Below are positions 5,607 to 10,819 of a stretch of 10,819 nucleotides of DNA, in pieces; positions within the stretch are counted from its first letter, which is position 1; each line of letters starts with the position of its first letter. The stretch covers positions 1-10,819 of the forward strand of contig JADFXO010000104.1 of NCBI GenBank assembly GCA_015233485.1, written 5' to 3'. This DNA is from Nitrospirota bacterium (lineage in GTDB: Bacteria > Nitrospirota > Thermodesulfovibrionia > Thermodesulfovibrionales > Magnetobacteriaceae). The notes under the pieces were generated by a model. That model searched no databases and was not told the DNA's origin. It saw nothing but the letters and a program-made list of their open reading frames with translations. Both the position numbers and the translations under genes were made by a program.

Positions 5607-6233
5607 TTAAAAGATTGCATGGTAAGCGAACTGCTCCTCAGATATAATAATGTACCTTGTTGGGTCCACCTGGTTATGTTCGGTGTACCTATCGCCACCT
5701 TTTGTATTTTCAACCCATTCTCTTGCGGCACTAGCTGTAAACACGGTACCCTCGTGAATATCTGAGGTAGTGAGTGCATCTTCTTCACTATAATCGTACA
5801 CGTTTTCATCGTAGACCTTCTCACCATCAAAATTGTTGAGATGCACCCATCCTATTTCGACGTAGGGACCATAATATTCTTTATAAGATAGTATCCAGCA
5901 ATCACCATTATAGTCGTCATCGATTGCATCTCCATCAGGAGTATCTAGGTTCCACCCATACCGCTCAATCTGCTCTCTTCCCTCCTCGTTGCTAGCTATT
6001 TCTGCGGCTTGACGATCCAGAAATCTGCGTTGGTTCTTTTCAATCTCAGTAACCTCATCTTCAGACAGTTTGTAATATTGTGATTCATCTCCATCGTAAT
6101 ACTCCATATAAATCTCATCATCATATTTGTATAGTTTGAGAAATTTGTTATCATATTCAGACAAATCCTGGTACAGACTTTCTATTTCTGTCATGTCCTC
6201 AACGTCTACATCCATATCCATAATTTCTTCCAT
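5607..6233 (-). CDS. Very acidic protein of unknown function, 208 aa
   Basis: I do not recognise this family. About 56 of 208 residues are D or E against roughly 16 K or R, giving a strongly negative protein. The N-terminal half is clustered acidic and tyrosine-rich (DMDVDVEDMTE, YDDEIYMEYYDGDE, LSEDEVTEIEKN). The second half has aromatic and acidic strands (DDDYNGDCWIL, YGPYVEIGWVHL, YDENVYDYSEED) and ends in a mixed segment, RYIIISEEQFAYHAIF. There is no signal peptide or membrane helix. The composition recalls DNA-mimic or anti-nuclease proteins of phages and mobile elements, which is inference only. AGGAGA lies seven nt before ATG and overlaps the end of a preceding 42-codon ORF, so the two are probably coupled. 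It lies downstream of the TPR-ParB gene in the same orientation. Confidence 0.88.
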   Translation of the reverse strand: MEEIMDMDVDVEDMTEIESLYQDLSEYDNKFLKLYKYDDEIYMEYYDGDESQYYKLSEDEVTEIEKNQRRFLDRQAAEIASNEEGREQIERYGWNLDTPDGDAIDDDYNGDCWILSYKEYYGPYVEIGWVHLNNFDGEKVYDENVYDYSEEDALTTSDIHEGTVFTASAAREWVENTKGGDRYTEHNQVDPTRYIIISEEQFAYHAIF

Positions 6234-6237
6234 TTTT

Positions 6238-6366
6238 TTATCTCCTGACCATACACAAAATATTCTGTACGGTAATTAAAGTTTGGCAGCTAATGACTGC
6301 TTTGAAGTTCCTATTACATCTTTTATAAACCGTATTGGGACTCGCTCTTCCAAAATTAAATTTCAC
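6238..6366 (-). CDS. 42-residue ORF between the ParB-like and acidic-protein genes
   Basis: It starts at GTG (6366..6364) behind AGGGGAGG, which begins right after the ParB-like gene's stop, and ends at TAA 6240..6238, four nt before the acidic gene's ATG. The product begins MKFNFGRASPN and ends LCMVRR; it is basic, with three cysteines, and not recognised. Its last codons contain the AGGAGA that serves the next gene, so translation through it could control the acidic protein. The basic/acidic pair arrangement is notable. The GTG start and short length keep confidence moderate. Confidence 0.45.
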   Translation of the reverse strand: MKFNFGRASPNTVYKRCNRNFKAVISCQTLITVQNILCMVRR

Positions 6367-6382
6367 AATAATAGCCTCCCCT

Positions 6383-8386
6383 TTAAGCGGTTCTAGTCAT
6401 TTTTTCATATTGACTTAATTTTTCGATTAACTTTCTCAAATCTTCGATTCCTGAGCTTGCATATTCTTCAAATTCTGTCAAACTACTAACAATCTCGTTT
6501 CGTGTTATCATAAGTATTGACGAATTCTCTTCCAACTTAATAGCTTCATCCATAAGAGTTTTGAATGATTCTTTGACATCTTCTATGCACATCGATATCT
6601 TCTTACCCTGTATATCACTCACAGCGGCCGGTTTATCAGCATCCTTTCTATCTGACGCATTTTTGGCAACTTCACATAATATATGGATGGGCGTTTCCGG
6701 CATTTCGCCATCGATAGTCGTATTTTCATTTTCTTCTTTAGCTAAAATTGGTGCTGGTTTATTCTGGGTTGCATTATCTTCCGGCGTATTTTCATCTCGA
6801 ACGTCGGCAAACATTGGAGATGAGGCGTCCTGAATATCACTACCTACCAACACATTAGCATCGGCCGCTTGCGTCGATATAGTAGCTACATCATTAGGAT
6901 TGCCTCTATCTATACGCAGATTGCATTTTATGAGCGCCTGCTCCAATAACAACGTTGATTCTGTCTGCATATCTACATGTCCATCAATCTCTTCGCTTGC
7001 TTGTTGTTCCGGCATAGATTCGGGCTTAGCTCCAAACATTTTTTTATACACCTCACCAATAGGTATATTTTCATTGGCGGCCTTTTCCAACATCTCCGGA
7101 TCTCTTTTGTATATCCGAAACGATTTCCTTAAGATATCCCGCGGCATTGCACATTTTTCAGCAGTTATATCGGTAGCTTTTCCGTATTGTGCTGGTAATG
7201 TTGTCGAAGATAGTGCTAAATCCGCACCAGCATGTTGACTATCCCGCGTTGCCATCTCACTCTCTTTGGTTACTCTTACCTTTCTGCTTTCATTCCTTCT
7301 TTTCAGTGCTAACTCAACCTCTTTGGGTAGCACATAGCGAATAGCCAATAAAGCCTTTTGTGCCATGTTAAGGTGTCTGTGCGCAAGCATTTCCGTTACG
7401 ATGTACTCCTCCTTCTCATCTTCGTTCATCTCTTCAATTATGATGCATGGAACTTCTTTAATATTCTTGTCGAGTGCAATCCAATACCGGACGTTACCGT
7501 TGAGAATGTCGTAGGTACCTTTTTTGGTCTTTATGACAATAAATGGTGTCAATATACCTTTTTCTGCTATGTTTAGTTCTATAGCTAACCGATCAGTATC
7601 TGAGTGCCGTATTATAGGTTTGCGGGGAGTCAGACTATCTGTGGACAAATAGACTACCTTCGCGTCTTCGTTAAAATTCCTGACACTCGCTTTCTTTGAA
7701 AACTGTTGTGTTTCCTGATGTTCGACCTCAGCTACCTCGGTGTGGTCATCATCGCCGTTTTCAAAGCCACCAGTTGCGACCTCTGATAGTGCTATTGTAG
7801 GTTCGCCGGGGACTTTACTATCAACAGTGTCATCCTTTACAGCCGTTTCTTCGTCAATATTATCCATGGTTGATGACAGTAAAAGTTGTTGCGCTTCACT
7901 GTGGCCCTGCTCCGCTGCCATCTTGTAATCTGCAAGAGCACTTTTCCGGTCTCCTATTGCGGAATAGGCTTTCGCACGATAATAATGAGCCTCCGGCAAT
8001 CTATATTCTCTCTTGATCGCCTTCATAAGAAATTTGATGGCATTCCTATACTCATTCTTATCGCAATAGAGAATTCCAATCTTAAAGTATGGATATCCAG
8101 ACGTTGTGTTGATAGAAATAGACATTTTGTAGTCGTCAATAGCTTTATCTTTTTCCATTATCTCATCATATTCATCAGCACGACAAATATAGGTATTAGA
8201 GCATCGCGGATTATCCATAAGAGCCTCTGTGTAACATTTGATAGCATCATCATGGTATCTATTCTTGGAAAAGTAAATCCCGCGATCATGGCTTGACTTA
8301 ATCTTAAAAGCCTTAGCATACACATCAGGGGTCTTTATCTTTTTTGATTTTGTAGCTTTTTTTGTTTCCATTACGGTTTCAGTCAT
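6383..8386 (-). CDS. TPR-repeat plus ParB/RepB-like DNA-binding protein, 667 aa
   Basis: Residues 30-165 hold about four tetratricopeptide repeats (for example HDDAIKCYTEALMDNP, EYRNAIKFLMKAI, YSAIGDRKSALADYKMAAEQG). After an acidic linker, residues 245-345 form a ParB N-terminal domain: VYLSTDSLTPRK, KGILTPFIVIKTKKG, and the box LNGNVRYWIAL in place of GERRxRA, then EVPCIII and the helix AHRHLNMAQKALLAIRY. Residues 398-455 form a ParB-type helix-turn-helix region (TDITAEKCAMPRDILRKSFRI, then DPEMLEKAANENIPIGEVYKK). A long low-complexity acidic stretch and a C-terminal helix (about 610-660) complete it. ParB proteins are DNA-binding CTPase clamps; the altered box lacks the double arginine, so CTP use is uncertain. 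A TPR front end is unusual and suggests a protein partner. AAAGGAG lies seven nt before ATG. No ParA is in the window. It heads a unit with the 42-residue ORF and the acidic protein. Confidence 0.88.
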   Translation of the reverse strand: MTETVMETKKATKSKKIKTPDVYAKAFKIKSSHDRGIYFSKNRYHDDAIKCYTEALMDNPRCSNTYICRADEYDEIMEKDKAIDDYKMSISINTTSGYPYFKIGILYCDKNEYRNAIKFLMKAIKREYRLPEAHYYRAKAYSAIGDRKSALADYKMAAEQGHSEAQQLLLSSTMDNIDEETAVKDDTVDSKVPGEPTIALSEVATGGFENGDDDHTEVAEVEHQETQQFSKKASVRNFNEDAKVVYLSTDSLTPRKPIIRHSDTDRLAIELNIAEKGILTPFIVIKTKKGTYDILNGNVRYWIALDKNIKEVPCIIIEEMNEDEKEEYIVTEMLAHRHLNMAQKALLAIRYVLPKEVELALKRRNESRKVRVTKESEMATRDSQHAGADLALSSTTLPAQYGKATDITAEKCAMPRDILRKSFRIYKRDPEMLEKAANENIPIGEVYKKMFGAKPESMPEQQASEEIDGHVDMQTESTLLLEQALIKCNLRIDRGNPNDVATISTQAADANVLVGSDIQDASSPMFADVRDENTPEDNATQNKPAPILAKEENENTTIDGEMPETPIHILCEVAKNASDRKDADKPAAVSDIQGKKISMCIEDVKESFKTLMDEAIKLEENSSILMITRNEIVSSLTEFEEYASSGIEDLRKLIEKLSQYEKMTRTA

Positions 8387-8518
8387 CTTTAACTCCTTTG
8401 TTTATATGGATATTTCTAATTTGAGACAATTCACCCACACAGAGCACAAATCACCTATTTTGCTTTTACCGCAATCACTTTTTAATACTGTTTGAAATAA
8501 ATCTTTGGTGGGTGTTAT
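8387..8518. other. Non-coding leader of the ParB-like gene
   Basis: No gene is seen in the rest of the spacer between the ParB-like and AbiEi-like genes. It is AT-rich and contains a 7-bp dyad, CACCCAC (8432-8438) with GTGGGTG (8508-8514). A promoter candidate on the minus strand (TTGTCT, 17 nt, TATAAA) ends almost at the SD sequence, so it is doubtful; the true promoter is not evident. Confidence 0.35.
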
Positions 8519-8595
8519 ACTAGGAGTAGCGAGCTCTAGTTTTACACCGCCGCCATGTTGACTACCTAGGTTGACTATCTAGCTTCATGGCGGCG
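8519..8595. promoter_or_regulatory. GC-rich inverted repeat enclosing two 13-bp tandem repeats (centromere-like candidate)
   Basis: CGCCGCCATG (8548-8557) and CATGGCGGCG (8586-8595) are perfect complements. Between them lie GTTGACTACCTAG (8557-8569) and GTTGACTATCTAG (8570-8582), a head-to-tail repeat differing at one base. The motif CTAG, rare in many genomes, occurs four times from 8520 to 8582, two of them in the flanking dyad ACTAG (8519-8523)/CTAGT (8536-8540). It lies 133-209 bp upstream of the ParB-like start codon, a common place for partition sites. A minus-strand terminator for the AbiEi unit is less likely because no T run follows; CTCTTTT follows on the plus strand. Confidence 0.5.
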
Positions 8596-8638
8596 CTCTT
8601 TTCAATCGGTTTAGCTTCTTTGTTTTGTAAATTATCAA
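8585..8638 (-). CDS. Possible 17-codon leader peptide with a perfect ribosome site
   Basis: AGGAGGTG is followed by a TTG start (8638..8636) encoding a basic peptide, MIIYKTKKLNRLKRAPP, and TGA at 8587..8585 inside the 3' arm of the GC-rich inverted repeat. A ribosome stopping there would disrupt that hairpin. It may instead be the stub of a lost gene, with the SD sequence the only trace. Confidence 0.25.
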   Translation of the reverse strand: MIIYKTKKLNRLKRAPP

Positions 8639-8672
8639 ATTACACCTCCTATAAGGTTATATTTTATATAGT

Positions 8673-8685
8673 CCGGAAATTCCGG
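8673..8685. repeat. 13-bp palindrome after the AbiEi-like gene
   Basis: CCGGAA-A-TTCCGG is a perfect dyad 14 bp beyond the stop codon of the AbiEi-like gene. No T tract follows on the minus strand (ACTATATAAAA), so it is a weak terminator or a protein site. Confidence 0.3.
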
Positions 8686-8698
8686 TTGTCCAGCCATA

Positions 8699-9778
8699 TC
8701 ATTTCTCTACGGTTGCCCACTTCGGTTTTATTACATCTCGCAATATGGTATCCGCTACCTCTTCACCCCCACCTTTAAAGCCTCGCACGTCAAGAAAGAT
8801 CTGTATCGGGCTGACGATTTTGATACCTTCAACCACTTGGGTATTGTAGTAGACCCCTTCGTCATAAGGTGCGAGAAGTGTTACATTGGCTCCACTTTCA
8901 ACCTCTTTAAGATTCATTGCTAATACCACATCCTCTATATTGTTCACGTAACACATTGTATGATTGTGATGAACTACAGGGGCCAAACGTGCAGCTCCGG
9001 AAAAACCTGTCATCGCATTCTCTATCCCCTTCGTCCCGCAGATATCAGCTATGGTTGTTTCTATTTCAGAAATGCTCATAGATGAATAGTAATTCCATAC
9101 CTCGTTCTTCCGGTAAGTATACGCTTTGGCAAACTCATCGAGAAGCAGCCACGGTTGTGTCAGCAAAAAGCCTTTACCTTTTGTAACCCAGTCTCGATCA
9201 AGCAAAAATTTATTCACATTGGATATCTGTCCCAGGCTAACCTTTGCTTCATCGGCAAGTTCTTGCGTTTTCCAGAATCGCCATGGGTTATTTAATAACA
9301 CGCGCGTTACCCGTGAGGACCTCTGAGAAACGAGCGAGACAATGTCCCTCTTTCGACTGAAAGGGTTCGGCTTCCCTGTCTGCTCGATGTATATATGCCC
9401 AATCGAAAGAAAAACATTGCCCACAACATCTATATACCCAACTCCGTCACTCCTACATATCTCTGCCGCCTGTGGAGATATGTAGTCTGCCATGAAGATA
9501 AGATATGACTCTGGGCAGACTTCTCGGTAACGGAACAATTGATTAACAGCATCACGGGCCATACGCGGTTGACCGTTATACTTTACCTCGACGATCAGGG
9601 ACTGTTTTTTGTTGCCATCAATAATGAGGTTAACAAAGAGGTCCACTTTGAATTTGCCAAGAGGTTTCCCTCGCTCACTTGATATAATATCAATGAACGG
9701 CACTTTTCCAAGAGCATCCCTAAGAACTTTATCAGCCTTAAATAAAATTTCTGTCTCTGATAGCTTTTTTATTTTCAT
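8699..9778 (-). CDS. AbiEi-like protein with PD-(D/E)xK-like N-terminus and winged helix, 359 aa
   Basis: Residues 1-130 resemble a PD-(D/E)xK nuclease-type fold: KFKVDLFVN (D46), then LIVEVKYNGQPRM (E64, K66), a helix AVNQLFRY, and the typical GVGYIDVVGNVFL segment (112-124). Residues 150-200 form a winged helix (SRVTRVLLNNPWRFWKTQELADEAKVSLGQISNV). The rest matches the C-terminal region of AbiEi-family type IV antitoxin/regulator proteins (MTGFSGAARLAPVV, then VTLLAPYDEGV and VSPIQIFLDV). AbiEi proteins repress their own operon and counter an AbiEii nucleotidyltransferase. No AbiEii follows; the next gene downstream is the ParB-like one. Length and start agree with the family as I recall it; the SD sequence is weak (TCCGGTTCC upstream). 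It is transcribed after a truncated copy of itself, from the promoter at 10074-10102. Confidence 0.85.
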   Translation of the reverse strand: MKIKKLSETEILFKADKVLRDALGKVPFIDIISSERGKPLGKFKVDLFVNLIIDGNKKQSLIVEVKYNGQPRMARDAVNQLFRYREVCPESYLIFMADYISPQAAEICRSDGVGYIDVVGNVFLSIGHIYIEQTGKPNPFSRKRDIVSLVSQRSSRVTRVLLNNPWRFWKTQELADEAKVSLGQISNVNKFLLDRDWVTKGKGFLLTQPWLLLDEFAKAYTYRKNEVWNYYSSMSISEIETTIADICGTKGIENAMTGFSGAARLAPVVHHNHTMCYVNNIEDVVLAMNLKEVESGANVTLLAPYDEGVYYNTQVVEGIKIVSPIQIFLDVRGFKGGGEEVADTILRDVIKPKWATVEK

Positions 9779-9780
9779 TT

Positions 9781-10041
9781 TTATAGGAACCGGAGCAACT
9801 GATTGACACCATAACTGGCCATACGAGGTTGACCGTTACTTTTTACCTCGACGCTCAGTGTCTGCTTTTTGTTGCCGTCAATAATCAGATTAACAAATAG
9901 ATTCTGGTTGTCCTTGCATAGTTGCTTCCCCAGTTCGATTGATAGAATATTAATGAACGGCACTTTTTCAAGAACACCCCTGAGAGCTTTTTCAGCCTTA
10001 ATTAAAATTTCTTTCCCTGATATGTTTTCCTCTAATTTCAT
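9781..10041 (-). pseudogene. Truncated tandem duplicate of the AbiEi-like N-terminus, 86 aa
   Basis: From MKLEENISGKEILIKAEKAL to VNQLLRFL it aligns with residues 1-84 of the following gene (for example LEKVPFINILSIELGK against LGKVPFIDIISSERGK, and NLFVNLIIDGNKKQTLSVEVK against DLFVNLIIDGNKKQSLIVEVK). DNA identity is about 80% by eye, so the duplication is not recent. It stops at the end of the nuclease-like core, three bp before the full copy's ATG. The acidic residue matching D46 is N here, while the ExK pair remains. I chose ATG 10041 because AGGA lies just upstream; an in-frame ATG at 10062 has none. It may be a decayed copy or a translated small regulator, being first behind a strong promoter. 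Confidence 0.7.
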
Positions 10042-10072
10042 TCTGTCCTCACTTATTAGCATATTCTATATA

Positions 10073-10102
10073 AACTATAACATAGTTCACTGGACTTGTC
10101 AA
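10073..10102 (-). promoter_or_regulatory. Strong sigma70-type promoter with overlapping operator dyad
   Basis: On the minus strand TTGACA (10102-10097), 17 nt, TATAGT (10079-10074) matches the consensus at 11 of 12 positions, with the gene start 33 nt downstream. A perfect dyad AACTAT-AAC-ATAGTT (10073-10087) covers the -10 box and part of the spacer, well placed for repression by a DNA-binding regulator such as the AbiEi-like winged helix. Confidence 0.8.
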
Positions 10103-10365
10103 TAATTATTTTTCACTCTAATTAGTAATTTTAGCAATTGACATGAAATGCGTTGCCTTAAGCCGCCTATCTTGTTGACACAGTCTAAATGCCGAACCAA
10201 TAATGATTTGATAGCTATCTCCTCTCCAAAGTCAAACGAAGACAAAGAATGCCTAAACAAGCGAATATAGCACACCTTAAAACTTGTTTTGCTCTCAGAA
10301 CATTTTACAACGAACGCTTCTTGCTTGGCCCGACCGAGAACGAATCCGGCCCTAACTTTGGACAA
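10099..10365 (-). CDS. Doubtful 88-codon ORF
   Basis: The frame opens at TTG with an in-frame TGA three codons upstream and no Shine-Dalgarno sequence. The product (starting MSKVRAGFVLGRAKQEAF, with a middle SSFDFGEEIAIKSLLVRH) is not recognised. Its 3' end overlaps the -35 box of the promoter at 10097-10102. Codon use is not obviously unnatural, so it may be a remnant of a larger gene, but I do not consider it an established gene. Confidence 0.22.
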   Translation of the reverse strand: MSKVRAGFVLGRAKQEAFVVKCSESKTSFKVCYIRLFRHSLSSFDFGEEIAIKSLLVRHLDCVNKIGGLRQRISCQLLKLLIRVKNNY

Positions 10366-10530
10366 AACCGATCATGACCGACGATACCTCAGGGCCGCCT
10401 TCTAGGCAAGGTGTAAGTTCTGCCATAGACGCCACCAATGTTTGATGTATACGGTTGCTTAGTATGTTTATATGGTAAACTTCGATGAACTATCTCCAAA
10501 GCCGTGGAGTTTCCCGAAAGGAGTATATAT
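10366..10530. other. No gene seen; short dyad only
   Basis: No ORF with a ribosome site is visible on either strand. CGGCCCT (10347-10353) and AGGGCCG (10391-10397) form a 7-bp dyad without a T tract. Confidence 0.3.
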
Positions 10531-10677
10531 ATGATAGCGATTCTAATGTACCCCATAAATAGACGCCGCCCCTATTGTGGTATGCTGCCTCATTTAACGA
10601 TAGACAGGTTGTTTATGAAGGGACACGGACAGATGGCCGGTACAAAGGTACTCTTGCGATTGAAGTCTGGCCCATAA
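10531..10677 (+). CDS. Short plus-strand ORF, 48 codons, with a good ribosome site
   Basis: AAAGGAG (10517-10523) lies seven nt before ATG 10531. The product begins MIAILMYPINRRRPYC, is basic, and ends at TAA 10675-10677. It is not recognised. An overlapping frame (10575-10799) is open for 74 codons with residues such as GTRTDGRYKGTLAIEVWPINDF that look more protein-like; a frameshifted gene using this start and that frame is possible. It would be the only plus-strand gene in the window. Confidence 0.3.
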   Translation: MIAILMYPINRRRPYCGMLPHLTIDRLFMKGHGQMAGTKVLLRLKSGP

Positions 10678-10819
10678 ACGATTTTCCTATCTACTGCCGA
10701 AAGGGATGCTACCCCAGAAGTACACTATATATTTGGAGCAGGTGTCAAACCGTCAGCCCGGTACTACCGCTCCGGATACCAGCGACACTTGCTAAATAAC
10801 AGAATACTCAATTAGCAGC

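Noticed and set aside
5304..5765. 153-codon plus-strand ORF
   Set aside because: It crosses the LRR leader, two terminator-like hairpins and the end of the acidic gene, has no ribosome site and shows no recognisable domain.
10575..10799. 74-codon plus-strand ORF at the right edge
   Set aside because: Its ATG has no ribosome site and no family is recognised; kept only as a possible frameshifted continuation of the short ORF at 10531.

Overview
The window is a roughly 41-43% G+C (by eye) stretch from the accessory genome of a bacterium. Shine-Dalgarno (SD) sites are strong (GGAGGT, AAAGGAG, AGGAGGA), there is a textbook sigma70-type promoter (TTGACA, 17 nt, TATAGT), and pieces of a bacterial group II intron are present. 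The host cannot be named from the sequence. All well-supported genes lie on the minus strand, so the order below follows transcription, from high to low coordinates.

Region 10819-10042: no confident gene, only a short ORF with a good SD at the right edge and one weak ORF. A strong promoter with an overlapping dyad (10073-10102) starts the first unit. It drives a truncated tandem duplicate (10041-9781) and then a full AbiEi-like protein (9778-8699), which combines a PD-(D/E)xK-like N-terminus, a winged helix and an AbiEi-type C-terminus. No AbiEii toxin is next to it. Region 8698-8387 is non-coding and holds a 10-bp perfect GC-rich inverted repeat enclosing two 13-bp tandem repeats. It lies just upstream of a 667-aa TPR plus ParB-like protein (8386-6383). 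A 42-residue ORF (6366-6238) and a very acidic 208-aa protein (6233-5607) follow, apparently translationally coupled. Next come the remains of a DUF5131 (Gp37/Gp68-like) gene and two plus-strand terminator-like hairpins.

Region 5330-1424 is a family of three leucine-rich-repeat (LRR) genes of 295, 227 and 566 aa, with 23-residue repeats. Each is preceded, about 35-40 nt before its start codon, by a ~80-nt segment that I read as domains V and VI of a group II intron, ending in AY at the same relative place. No intron reverse transcriptase is present. The copy before the 566-aa gene also has two long hairpins where domains III and IV would be. So the repeated unit is 'intron 3' end + leader + LRR gene', either from 5'-truncated intron insertion followed by duplication or from an RNA element reused as a 5' UTR. 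This is the most unusual part of the window.

Region 1370-1: a 65-aa ribbon-helix-helix (RHH)-type DNA-binding protein, a cluster of nested palindromes (1053-1150), and a 5'-complete gene of at least 322 codons that runs off the left edge. It has no stop codon in the window. It looks like a replication-initiator-type protein, but that is a weak call. Its start overlaps a 15-codon leader ORF that carries the better ribosome binding site.

Together, a ParB-like protein with a nearby repeat cluster, a small RHH regulator, a possible initiator, an AbiEi-like regulator, a decayed phage-type gene and intron debris point to a plasmid, integrative element or prophage-derived island. No ParA, integrase, transposase or toxin is visible here.
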